Below are positions 11,033 to 26,416 of a stretch of 64,000 nt of DNA, in pieces. The stretch's first letter is position 1, and every line of letters starts with the position of its first letter. The translations under genes were made by a program, and so were the position numbers. The notes beneath the pieces are model-generated. The model did not search any database. It saw only the letters and a program-made list of their open reading frames with translations, and was not told the origin of the DNA. This DNA is from Roridomyces roridus (lineage: Eukaryota > Basidiomycota > Agaricomycetes > Agaricales > Mycenaceae). Location: contig JARKIF010000012.1 of assembly GCA_029378245.1 (NCBI GenBank), positions 186,001-250,000 of the forward strand, given 5' to 3'.

Positions 11033-12427
11033 ATGGCCACCGACGCACAAATCAAGAGCGAGATCGCAAGATTGACCGGTATGCAGTAGCCACTTCGTAT
11101 CTATCCTTCTCACCCGCCCTTCTAGCCACCATCAGCCAGCACAAATCAGCGACTTCTGCTCGACAAGCAAATTACCAACCATCGCGAAGCAGCACCTATA
11201 TCAACCCCACCTACAGGCCACCTACCAACAAGTACATACGGCCTTCAACAGTCCCCAGCGCGAAAGCCTCCGAGCAGAGCAGCAGCTCCGACAACCCAAG
11301 TCAAAGAAGTAGTCCTCAATGGTGTCGCTTTCGAGTCAGTCAAAGCGATCCCTTGTCCGGAAAGATCGTATGTCTCTCGTTCTGTGCCTTGACCGTCTCT
11401 GACTCGCACCTAGTGCCAAACCCTCCTCCGGCTTCCACTGCGAAACCCATTGCGGCCCCACGCCGATTCTCTGCCAACCCGAATGCCCGTGTCTACAAGC
11501 CCAAAGCTCCGCGCGGCCGTCGCGGTGGTCCTGTGAATATGACACTCACCAACAGCCGGCGCCCATATCAGTCCGTCTCGCAGTCGGAAGCAAGCTCGGC
11601 ATTCTCTCTGATCCTAGCCACTAGGTCTCGCCGGCTGGCCACCAAGCGTCTCAAGTACTCGGACAAGCCCTGCCCTCGTTTTACGACTACAGGTGCGCAA
11701 CTCATGCTCCTCAACCGATCCACTCCTGAGTCCGTGCATTGGTGATTTTCATTCACTTCATTTTGCCTTCTTTTCTCTAGGTAGTTGCTCTCGCGGCCTC
11801 ACCTGTCTCTACCAACACGACCCCGCCAAGATCGCCATCTGTTGGAGCTTCTTGCAAGGCAACTGCCCCAATACGGCCGAGACTTGCAACCTCTCGCATG
11901 ACCCGACCCCCGAACGTACGCCCCTCTGTGTCCACTTCCTCAACAAGGGCCGCTGCACTCGCAATGACTGTCCTTTCCCTCACGTTAATATCGGCGCGCG
12001 CCAGGGTGTTTGCCGCGACTTTGCGGTCCTCGGTTACTGTGAGCGGGGGCTGGACTGCGACCGGCAACACGTGCGTGAGTGCCCCGACTTTGCGGAGCAC
12101 GGTACTTGCACGACCAAGGGATGCAAGCTCCCCCACGTCATTCGTGCGAACCGCAACAGGAAACCTGTCCAGGAAGGCATTTCTGCCCCTACAAAGACCT
12201 CGGCGACGACTGCTTCTCTTGCTGACACCAGTGCTCCTCGTGTGACGGCTGAAGATGCCCAGCTTGGAGATGAGTTTATTTCACTTACTTTTAACGAGAG
12301 TGAAAGCAGTGAAGAAGATGACGACGAAGATGACAGCGAGGAGGAGGGAGAGGAGGAGGAGGAGGAGGAGGAAGAAAATGACAACGAGAACGACGATCGC
12401 GATTCTCCTCCGATGGAGACCGAGTAA
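11033..12427 (+). CDS. ZC3H3: CCCH zinc-finger protein, ZC3H3-like (with frame breaks near the N-terminus)
   Basis: ATG 11033 opens MATDAQIKSEIARLT; after an intron (11079-11125) the frame reads ISQHKSATSARQANY then YINPTYRPPTNKYIRP, the conserved N-terminal block of this family. Downstream exons end at 11367, 11570 and 11692 and the last runs 11781-12427. They encode RPYQSRRLATKRLKYSDKPC followed by five CCCH fingers (for example CPRFTTTGSCSRGLTCLYQH and CVHFLNKGRCTRNDCPFPH), then an acidic Glu/Asp tail. The family works in mRNA polyadenylation and export. Between about 11250 and 11341 the reading frame changes twice without a usable intron; the second change sits at a tandem AGTCAGTC (11334-11341). 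Either the assembly has small indels or this copy is damaged. Confidence 0.85.
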
Positions 12428-12534
12428 ATTTCTTTTCTTCATATCTTGTTATTTCGATTTGTATGATTTTTTCACAAAATACCATCAATTGTAACTCTGA
12501 AGAACCCTCGTCTACTTGAGATCTACACAGAACA

Positions 12535-14693
12535 TCAGCTAGTCAGACGGCTCTTCCGAATGGCGTTGGCCAGTGCGTTGTCTACGTCCGTCAGGCTCGC
12601 CTCCTTGCGGAATACCTCCATATACACCTCCTCGTCTGCTTCTGCTCCCTGCTCCGTGCCCAGCCCACGACGGCCAACGTGCCAATGCTGCGGATTTTGC
12701 CCTCGGGAGAAGACTTCCGAGATGTCGGGCTCACTGGACGGACGTCAGCCGGGGCACTTGTTAGAAAAAGAAAAGAGGCAACTCACCTCCCGCGTAGCAT
12801 CTGTCGCGCATTATACAAATGCCCAGAGTGCGAATCAAAGTCCGTGCTGGATATGGCGAATTGCTGCGAGGCTGATATGACGTAGCGGTCTTTCGGCTGT
12901 AAGATCTTGGCTGCAGAGGGGAGCGCCTCGACAGTGCTGTGCGGATTCATTCAATTTTTGAAAACACGGCCAGACTCGAGATGTGACGAACCTCTGTAGG
13001 GCCTCGTCGTCCATGTTTTCTTGGAGAGCGACCGCCAAAGCGGCCGCTTCTGCTGCGACCGAGGGGTCAGGTTCTGGACCGTCGAACCCTAGAACTGCGA
13101 CCAAGATACGATCTCGCTAATAGGCTGTAATTCAGAAGGGCGTATAAACTGGAAGAAAGGACGAACTATCAGGTAGAAAAGCTTTTGTCGCTGTGTCGCT
13201 TGCGCATCGTCCGTAGTTGCTAAATGCACTGTGGTGCAAGAAAACTGGGCGGGTTCCAGCTCCAGGGGTGTAGACTCGGATTCCTCCAGGGATTCACTCG
13301 AATCTTCCACTCCCTCTTTTGGCGGTTTAATAGTGTCCGCCATCGAACGGCCATCCTCTGCGTCTGCATCTCCATCTTTCTCCGGAGGCGCAGGTATTCG
13401 TTCAGAGATCATGGCATCTTCGAGCGCGCTCCTGTCGACCTCAAAGTCCGCCGTCTGCTCCACATCAGGTGTATCTGGGTTCCCCTTGTCCTCGTTCATG
13501 GGAGTGACCGCCAAAAGCTCCGGAGGACGTTTCGCTCCTTTGCCAAAGGTGAGATACCCTGGCCAGTTCCATTTCGGCATGTCCATCTTGACAGCGTCTA
13601 GGTTCATTCCAAGAAACATCTTGGAGTCGTCTTCGCGCTTGAACTCTGACTTTTGAGCTTTGATCGTGCTGTCATCGGGGCCGGTGGAAAGAGGCGGAGG
13701 GGAGAACAGGGCTGAGGTGGCGGCAGAAGGGATAGAAGGAAATTGGAGAGGGCAGTCGGATAGGACATGTCGGTATAACGGCTAGAAGGAATGATGTAGG
13801 GCGGCGATATAGCAAGCGCAACGACCTCATCGGGGAGACGAGAGGTGAATTCATCCAGGGATTGTACGAGCGACATCTGCAGTGGGTGTAATGGCGGTCC
13901 TAGGACGATGAATATTGACCCGTCCAACTGCTACGAACGAACTCACCGAGGTGCTCTCGAAACTCGGGACCCGCTTCCAAATCCCAGGACCACGCCCATA
14001 TAGTGAAGAAGCGTTCCAGCTGTAGCTCCAAAGCCTCTTGCCCTGAAGAAGACAGGATGGATGAAAAGGATCCATGTCGTAGCTGTACCGAAGTGAACTA
14101 GACAGAATGGGCCACACAATGTAGATGTACCTTGAATTTCTCGTATCCACGCATGATATCCGTCTGCAGAGCGACATCATGCACCGAGAATTCATGGTAG
14201 TCGTACACCACTGGCTGCTCGGCCTTGTTCTTCTCTTTGCCCTTGCCCTTGCCTTTATCTACTGGTGGCCTGGGTGTCTTTGCAACGTTAACGCCCTGAA
14301 ACCTACTGAATCAACGTGCGAGGTCAATCGCATAGGGAGCTGAGCGTACTGCGTGAATCCAGAAATTGGGTTCGGGAGAGACCATAATCATACGTCTCGT
14401 CTGCGAGTGCACATTATTGCACTGGTTCTTCGCCGTTGAACATGCTGGGTGACGTCCGATGAGATTATACTAAAGAAATTACTGGCAACTGACTCTGAGA
14501 AGCTGATAAGTGCTTTGGCCAGCCCGACTTGTCGAAGCATTCGGTCCCGCGACACGGCCCGTTCCTTGGAGGTGTAGAAAAGAATGTGGGCCTGCTCCTC
14601 GGCGTCTTCATCGTCGGTGGCGACATCTCCGCTCGGCCGAAGCGTCGGATTGTAAATGGTCAGATACGAGAGATTGGCAGCGACTCGGCTCAT
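12535..14693 (-). CDS. CCZ1: Vacuolar fusion protein CCZ1 homolog
   Basis: The first exon from ATG 14693 reads MSRVAANLSYLTIYNPTL, then LFYTSKERAVSRDRMLRQVG and LAKALISFSE, the hallmark of the first longin domain of CCZ1. Using a GTAATT donor the next exon continues CSTAKNQCNNVHSQTRRMIM and VSPEPNFWIH, followed by a Lys-rich linker and HEFSVHDVALQ. Further exons carry an acidic Ser/Glu linker (13300-13500) and a C-terminus ending DNALANAIRKSRLTS, stop at 12535-12537. CCZ1 pairs with MON1 to activate Rab7/Ypt7 in vacuole fusion and late autophagy. MON1 is not in this window. Middle exon borders are not all fixed. An alternative in-frame ATG lies upstream at 14723. Confidence 0.85.
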
Positions 14694-14790
14694 AACAAGA
14701 AGGGATTTGTGCGTGTTTATCAAAATGTGATATTACTTCGTGGCTAGAATACAGGAAAGCATTGTCAAGGCGGGTATACTATATGCAGCT

Positions 14791-18893
<4,103 letters not shown>

Positions 18894-19092
18894 CGACGGT
18901 TTTTACAGAGTGAAAAAGGGAGAAAGAGAAGGAACGCGTAGACTTTGCTGACAAAGCGTCCCAAAAATTGATCAGTAACAGGCGCGCGAGGCTCTATTGT
19001 TCGTGGTGAGTGGGAGGGGTCCATCTATTATTTCGGTACAGGATAATAGCAATAGTAGATTAAAGGGCGTCACAAGGACGCTAATGGGCGCC

Positions 19093-19994
19093 TCAAGAGC
19101 GCTGAGGTCTAGTGGTTGTCTCCGGATTCCTATTGTTCTCCCTCAATCCGGTCCAAACCTCCTCAGTGGCGGCAAATATACGCTCCTTGACGCTCCCGAA
19201 GCTGTCCTAGTGCTGGCCGCACATCGAGGGAGAATACTGGCGAGCCATCGGGCTCTGGAGGAGCAGAATAGTAGTCGATCACATATCGTACTTCCTCCCC
19301 GGTCTGCGGGCGTCTGACAACCCAGTCATGGCGGTCAAAAGGAGGGTCCGTGCTGCATGATGGCTGGCTGAGCGCTCGTACTAGGACTTCAGTGGCGGAG
19401 ACTTACTTGAAACGGGACGGCATGAGCCACCCAGCGAATAACCAGAATCGCGCTTTGGGCGACATCTCCCCAGGTCTGCCCTTGAAACGTGCCAATTGGA
19501 TATCGTCAAAACTGTGAGGTTGTTTTCAGGTTAGCTCGGTCTCGTTTGTATGTGAAGACGCACGAATGAGCCCTCTTCTCCCACTTGACGACCTCGTGCC
19601 ACGCTTGCTCATTGAGGAAGTTGTGTATCTCAACCATCATCTCTACATGAGCCAGTTCCTCGGGAGTCTCGCGTCCCTTCCTTGCGATTGCATTGTAAAA
19701 CTGCTGTGGTGACGGATACTCCCACTTGGTCGCTGGATCACGGGGAATGGAGGATTCTGTACGAGCGGTTGGGAGGGCGACAGACTGAGACGAAGAAGGC
19801 TGTTGCGACATGTCGGGCATCTGGTTGAGCGAGTTGATTGTTTCGTGGTCGATGGGACATTGAGCTGGTTTTGGGGGTGCATCGTGGGGAACAGGGCAAG
19901 CAGAGGCAGTTGGGGATGATTTGTGGTCGATGGGGCATCCCTGGGACGACGTGGTTGGGCCACGCGGCGCCGTCTGCGAGCTGGTCTGTCCCAT
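19093..19994 (-). CDS. CYC3: Cytochrome c heme lyase (holocytochrome c synthase), one frame break near the C-terminus
   Basis: ATG 19994 opens [12 protein letters not shown] and three heme-regulatory CP motifs (GCPIDH, ACPVPH, QCPIDH). Then [17 protein letters not shown] and [19 protein letters not shown] lead over a short intron to [20 protein letters not shown], and a further exon gives [19 protein letters not shown] and [20 protein letters not shown], then LDVRPAL. These are diagnostic for the enzyme that attaches heme to cytochrome c in the mitochondrial intermembrane space. Just after LDVRPAL one surplus base (around 19208) shifts the frame. Read as written the protein ends at 19163; ignoring that base the conserved [18 protein letters not shown] continues to a stop at 19093-19095. 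Because the gene is normally essential, an assembly error is the simpler explanation. Confidence 0.9.
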
Positions 19995-22170
19995 GGTGAT
20001 CGTAAAAAGTGGGTACCGTTCGGATCACAAAGACTCGGATTCCATGTCACCCAGATATGGTAATCCTGGTTCATCCTGCCAATTCGTACTATTCAACGTG
20101 AAGCCGACCTATATCCTACGTGGAAAAAAATGGTCACATCTTTTGGAACTTGGTATTGCGCCTTTCAGAAAGCGTTCTGAAATTGCCCGACGGTGCCCTG
20201 ACTTGAAGCGTTGACAGTTTGCTTGAGTTTCTCAATGCTTGGGTTTGTGCCAAGGTCTCCAGAATATTTTTGACCTCACTCCACGCTTCCAGCGATAAGG
20301 ACAGGTTTTCTGATCCCGCTTGTAATTTTTCTGCAGCTTCGACTAGACATTGTCTATCCCCGCGCACCCTGCGCCATCCTTTCACCGTCTAACTCCGAGA
20401 GTGGGGTACCCTTCTTCCGAAACCCTCCGTGCAGGCTGGTGCAGGCCCCACATATCTTCCCGGCCGTGTCTGCAGCAAGGAAAGTATCCGAAAGAGCCAA
20501 GATTTCGGTTCGGGAAGTCCGGGCGGGGAGTTGCTTGGCGTGGTCAGTGTCATTTTTGAATCATCTAGAAGTTGGAGAAACTTCCTGACGAGGCTGTGGT
20601 TCTATTGCGAGAACCTGAGACCGCCATGTTTTACACCTTGGACAATTTCAGAGCGACAAAGTTCCGTTACAAAGTCCGCATGATATCCTCAAGCTGGACC
20701 TCCTCCCACCCCAAAATGGAATCGTATGTTCTGCTGAGAATTAAGAGTCGGGATCATCGTCATTGGACCAAACGTGAGAATGCCGCAAAGTGTACTACTC
20801 CGGTGGTCATCTTCGATGGGGACTTAATCAACGGTCGGAAGGCTGTGCAGAACGTCAAGAAGGTGCTGCGCGTAGAGGTGGAGTGTGTTGTGGCGTTGGT
20901 GTCGACGACGAGGGGTGGCTCCGAGTGCTTCTCTGTTATTGGTTGCGAGGTGTCCGCTGTGAGTGACTGACATGGTAGAATAGCCGCCGGGGGAGAGGAA
21001 GTGCGCGGACTCGGGCTACAGGGCTCGGATGTCAGGTCCGTTTATCCACCCGGGTGTTGTCAAAAAGGGCTGTTACCAAGTCCTTGAATGGATCTTGATT
21101 TCCAGCCGCTTCGAGGATTGGACAAGGATTGGACCGCAGAGAGGTCAGACTCCGAGAAGGCGGGAAGTTGTCTAAGAACGATATGGGATAGAAGTCTGTC
21201 CGAAAAAGCTGGATAATTTGACAGTGGGATTCTTGCGATAGCATTGGGTGCTTCATTTTAGCGAAGGGGTGGGAGCCAAGCGGGGCTTGCCAAGACGCAT
21301 CCGCTCGTCGGCCATCAGTGTGCGGATGACAGATGTGGCATCAAATCGGAGGAATTCAGAACCACCCTGTTCCCATAATCCATTCTCAGATCCTCCGCGT
21401 CTGGTAAAAATGCTGTAAACACTTCAATGATCGCTGCGCATACTGGGACTGCGCACCACTGGATTCTCTCAGAAGTACTGATTGGTCGGTCCTCCATTTC
21501 TGAACACACCTCTCCTGTAGATCATTGCCTTCGCCCTCGACGGTAACCTTCAATATACTGGACGTCAAAGAACTAAAGGCATTCGGACCGACTTTTCACG
21601 TCGATTGGTCAGATATCTACCCCAGCATGGTTGCCGACTCCGAGAGGTATTCAACGTCTGTAACGTTTGGCATGGCCCGCTTAGAGCTTTACGACCTCAG
21701 GCTCGCGATTACTCGATTTCTGATATCACTGGAGAAATATTCCAAGATTTTTTGAACGTACATTGCCAAAGAGAGGACGTTATATCTCGGGCCCCGCCAC
21801 AGACTCAGAGCTCAACTCCACTTTTGCGGCTATCTCGGGTCAGATCACTGGCGGTGGGCGTGCTGAAATAGGGCCATAGCTCCTTCGAGAACAAGAAACG
21901 GTCTACCATTCTGGGTCTGCACCATGGTGGATACCGGGGTACTCGTCTTTCATGGGTGGTTGCCACCATAATCTGCAGAGCGACCTCATCTTGCGACGAA
22001 GGAGTGTCGGCCCATCTTACGAGGCTGTGCGCCTGCCAGCTTCTAAGAAAGCTTCCAAAGTCGTATCTTGCCGTCGGACAGGGCTGGCCGCCAAGCTCTG
22101 AAATTCGTATAAATGCGGTCATTCAAGCTGCAGGCCTTCAGTATCTTCAACTCTAAAGCGCTCCTTCACA
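19995..22170. other. 2.2-kb region without a recognised gene
   Basis: Between the heme lyase gene and the first Zn2Cys6 gene I find no frame with recognisable domains. The longest candidates are about 20572-20970 on plus (no ATG start, reads EKLPDEAVVLLREPETAMFY) and 21805-22122 on minus. Neither has a second exon or a related copy that I can point to. The stretch may hold decayed genes; no terminal repeats or target duplications were seen. Confidence 0.45.
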
Positions 22171-23269
22171 ATGTCATCTTCGCGAAAGTCAGCTCAAAAG
22201 ATCGCTGCCACCGCCGACGGTGACCACCGCAAGCGGTAAGCCGCCCTAAATTATTTGTCAAACGCAGATCGACGTCTCCCAGCCGGCGCAATAGGACAAC
22301 ACAATCGTGCCTCAATTGCCACACCACGAAGCGAATGGTACTTGTGATCAATTCTAATGTGCTGATCCATGACTTATACATGCGTACAGTGTGATAGGAA
22401 GCGGCCGTGTTCTCGCTGCACCCAGCTGGGAATCGTGCGTCTTGATTCTATCCGTACCGATGCATCTTACGTCGAAGAATCCAGGGCGCCAACTGTGTTT
22501 ATGAAGTCGACGATCCCAACAGACAAAGCAAAGAAGACGAGGGCGCCAGACTGATGAAACGCGTCGCAGAACTTGAGGAAGTCATCCGAGAGGTAAACTC
22601 TATCATTATTAACATGGAAAAAATTCACCTGGCTTCGCAGTTGAAAAACAAGCCGCCTCCACGCCCCGCCAGTTCGCAAGCAGCCTCGTCGCCGTCCCCC
22701 TCCGACTCCCCTCCTATTTTTACGCCACGACATACTACCGCTGCCTGGCCGTCTCTTCCATCTCCGAATTACGGCTCCCAGCCAGCCGCTTACATTAATC
22801 AAGATGATTCGGTGGCATCTCTGGTGGCCGCATATGCAGGCCTCACCGATCACATGTTTGTCCGCAGGGGTGGAAATTGCGGTTGTGTCAATGACAATGC
22901 GTGCTACAACGCTGTTCTTGAGTTGTCTCTCCGGCTCAGGAGAGCTGCTGACGTGCTCTCCCGATCTCCAAGTCATTCGAGCAACTTGGATTGCAAGTTG
23001 AACTCACAGATATCTGATCTGGATATTCTGGCCAAGTTTGTGGCTCTCGCGCTCTCATTTTATATTTCGAAGCTAAAACCGACGACAGAGACACATTGTT
23101 CGACGTCCCCAGCCAGCCTGCAGCTGGTCCTGCCGTGAACTATGGTCATGGACCTAGTCGGGTGGTTTCCCCGAACATGTTTGGCAGCCAGTCCTACTTT
23201 CCGAGCACTTGGAACACACCGGCCGCCTCGGACGACTTCATGACCTGGACCCCTGGTCAGAGAAAGTAG
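22171..23269 (+). CDS. Zn2Cys6 transcription factor, paralog A
   Basis: Exons 22171-22235, 22283-22337, 22390-22434, 22485-22592, 22641 to about 23036, and a last exon ending 23269 join in frame. The zinc cluster reads CLNCHTTKRMCDRKRPCSRC with a sixth Cys in GANCVYEVDD, giving C-x2-C-x6-C-x5-C-x2-C-x8-C. A short heptad segment follows (RLMKRVAELEEVIRE), then a Pro/Ser linker and a conserved C-terminal block (LTDHMFVRRGG, CGCVNDNACYNAVLELSLRL, ADVLSRSPSHSSN). Such proteins are nuclear DNA-binding regulators; the target is unknown and no metabolic cluster lies beside it. The paralog at 26417-27602 has the same layout but one extra intron within the zinc cluster. Confidence 0.88.
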
Positions 23270-26200
23270 TAAGGAATCAATCTTCTCGAGCTATGAATTA
23301 GACAATGGACTGTTTCGAACTGTACGGACTATGTACGGACCAGGACTATTGACGACCCAATCAATGTTATTGTTCAGAAATTTGAACGGGCCGGTGACAA
23401 TCATCTGTTGTGTGGGTCTATTTCAAACGGCCCGAGTCGATTCTCGATAAGGCAGCGAGGGAGAAGACCCTGGATGCCAAGCAAGCCGAAGATCTTCCAA
23501 CACGGCGTTTACGCTGCGCGAGGGGCGTATTCGTGTCGGTGACAGCAATACGAGGCAGCGGACACGATTCTTGATTGAAGGGTCAGTATCGAACCTGAAG
23601 TAAATGTGTTGGAAGTATCGCAGCATCTCCCTCCTTCCGAGAGGCCAAGCATTAAGTATGAGATGCTGGATGCCGACTTCTCCCTTCGTCCTATTCTGAT
23701 GTACTGCTCTTCCCATGGATAGAAACACGCTTGTGGTGCAGAGAAAGTTAGCGCGAAGCTCCACGCTTTCCCAGTTTCTGATCAGAGCCTGCACTACTAA
23801 TGGACGAACGAGATAAGCACACCCAAGAAGTGACCTCAGGCTCCGATGCCCAGCTGTCTGGTAATCGAGTAGGAATTGTCCGCGAGAGTCGAAGATACAC
23901 CGTGCAGTACTGGATCTTGACTGGGAGTGCGGATGAGACAACCGCGAATGGTAAGTTTTTCAGGTCCATCATTCAAACGTCCGAGAAAGTTCCCAGCTTC
24001 AATTCTTGAAGTCAGAGAGAAGGTCTTGGGACTCTTGGCAGACTTATGTGCGTCATCTGTGCATCCTCTCGACCTAGAGCGGTGCGTGGACACTGGAGAC
24101 TAGGTCAGACGTCGGTATAAGTGAAGTATATGGGTGGAAACTGCCCGAACGAAAGTTGAACGAAAGCCTGTGAGGGGCCAGGGAGCGGCAGAGACTCGGA
24201 GGCATCAGTGATCAGATCGATCAAACTAATCAGATGTCATTTGTCAGCACAGCATCATTGTGACTCGCTCCTGTTGCGCTCCTGTTTCACAACCACAACC
24301 ACGAAAGTGGGTTCATTTTGGCTCGCGAATGACTCTCTTCCACTCCTTTCACACCATATTCTGAGCCGCCGGCGACCGCCGGTTAAGCCGCTCTGCCAAC
24401 TTGCTCAAGAGTCAAAACTATGTAGCTCGACCCCAGCGCCGGTCGCGACCGGTTGCCAGGACCCACAGGCTGCCAGTCATTGTCTGTCTTGAAGATACTC
24501 TGGAATACAAGCCGCAAAACTTTCTTCTCCTTGTGTGAAGCACGATGACCCGCCACGAACCACGCCCTTCCAGGTGTTTCTACTTTCCTCGAGAAGAAGC
24601 TCAACTATGGCGTTATTCTCTACCACGGCTAGTGCATGCAGGGTGCCAGAGTGGTGGATCATCAAATTCTCTGCTATTCTCCTTGTTTCACTCGTACAGA
24701 ATTGTGTCTTTCTTCTCAGCTCTAGCGCAACAATATTCCCGTGATACACAGGGCTCCTGCGGCACCGCAAGCGCTGTCGGTAGGATACACCTTTTTAGGC
24801 TATGTGTTGTACATCTGGACATTCCCTGAAGCGGTTTCTGGGGAGGAATCTGGACCAAGAAATTGCCGTTGGTCCTGACCAGGCCAGGCTAGATCGATGA
24901 CTACTCATCGTTCCTCAGCGATTTTTTGGACTTCATTGTGCAGCCGTTAAACTCCGACTGAGCCATCAGCTCAAACGCTCAACTTACAACTCCCCTCATG
25001 TACAACGGCCGAATTTCACCGGTTTTTCTCATGCAGCAAGGCACCAGCCACTAAATTTGTCAAGGTTCAGTGGTAGCATTCCGCACCATGAGTACAGTAC
25101 TTATTTCTAATAGATTTGTCTTATCTTTGAACAAACTTGAAGAATGAGGACTCCGAGATCTTGACTCGAGAACCTCCTCTATGGCCCTGTTTTGACACAT
25201 ATTCCCCGCTCCTCCCCGCTCCTCTGGTGTCTTCGCACCTCCCACGCTCAGCGGCATACGTGTGGGTCAGTTTCAGGCTACAGCTGATTGACTACGTTCG
25301 GAGGGTCCATAACCCCGTTTTCTTCAATGCCGTCGGCAGCGCACGTCCTTCTCACATCTCTTCTCTTTAGAAGGAAGAGTTAACCTCCGTGGCATTAGTG
25401 GTACGATCTCTCTCATGCTTATGATACTCAACTGAGGTTCGCATTCGACGCCAAGACGAGGCGAACTAGAACAACTTCGATGGGCCCTTGGCGTGCCCGA
25501 CAACCGCCGTTATGTTACTACTCGTCGGCGAAACACCATCCGTCCGCGGCATCATCTTCTCCAGAAGCCGAAAGTTCCGCGAAAACACTTCCTTTGACGC
25601 GGCACCGTTGTACACGGTGTCCAACATTGTCCTTCCTACACGCTAGGAGACTGTTCCTGCCAAGATACCAGAGCGCGATACGACGGTCGGATTGCTCCCC
25701 ATCGCATTGTGGCGTGCATTCATTGTTGGACAGCGGTAGGATTTCGCCGCTGAGCAAAAGCGGAATCCAGGTTCCCAAGTTGGGACCGCTCGGGGTCTCA
25801 AAAGGCAAAAAATTGAGGTAAATCATGTCACACGCGTATCATTGTTTTGAGCTTTACATATTCTCTCCTATCTGCATTGGAGCGTCGTTGCCACATTCCA
25901 GTGCCTGCTACACATGGACTGGAAGCTGAAAAACCACGTCCGATAGCGGCATCCCAAGACCTGGGTCGAGAATCAATTGACGAATGTGGATTCAATGATC
26001 GGACATTAGATATATCTCACTTCCGTCGAGTTTCTGTCGAAACTTCGCCAACAATCCTCGACAAGACATCTGTCATTGTACGAGGAGACTACGGCATCTG
26101 TTTGGAGGCGGCGTGCTTCCAGCGTGTGCCATGCACACACCGGGAGAGCGGATCCTCACTTGACGAATCGGCAACTATCCAGGCGCTCGGAGCACTGGAG

Positions 26201-26416
26201 TTGGGCGTTATTGTCGGAAGCGATACGATAACCACAGCTTCGAGAACTCGACTCCTTTCAGTATTCAAGTATAACCTACCGACGGGGAACGGCATCTCGT
26301 CTTACACCCAAATGGCCATTCAACCCAGTTGGGCCATCCTTCCGATGCCAAGCTGACGAGGTGGTACAAAAGCCACACCAAGTCATCGGGATCCTCAAGG
26401 TCTCTCCCTTCTCATC
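23270..26416. other. 3.1-kb gene-poor stretch between the two Zn2Cys6 paralogs
   Basis: Only scattered open frames occur here (for example 23423-23941 minus, 24477-24770 minus, 25518-25826 minus, 25847-26356 plus). Some start without ATG; none shows a domain, consistent intron pattern or a related sequence elsewhere in the window. It lies exactly between duplicated genes, so decayed duplicate or transposon sequence is possible, but I see no terminal inverted repeats, reverse-transcriptase or transposase motifs. Confidence 0.5.

Noticed and set aside
12034..12384. Minus-strand Ser-rich frame
   Set aside because: It is the complement of the acidic GAG/GAT repeat tail of the CCCH protein.
20572..20970. 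Plus-strand frame of about 130 aa
   Set aside because: No ATG start, no recognisable domain and no supporting introns or paralog; listed only within the intergenic entry.
25847..26356. Plus-strand frame of about 170 aa with an acyltransferase-like feel
   Set aside because: Repeat periodicity typical of left-handed beta-helix proteins could not be demonstrated, and the frame has no ATG at its start.
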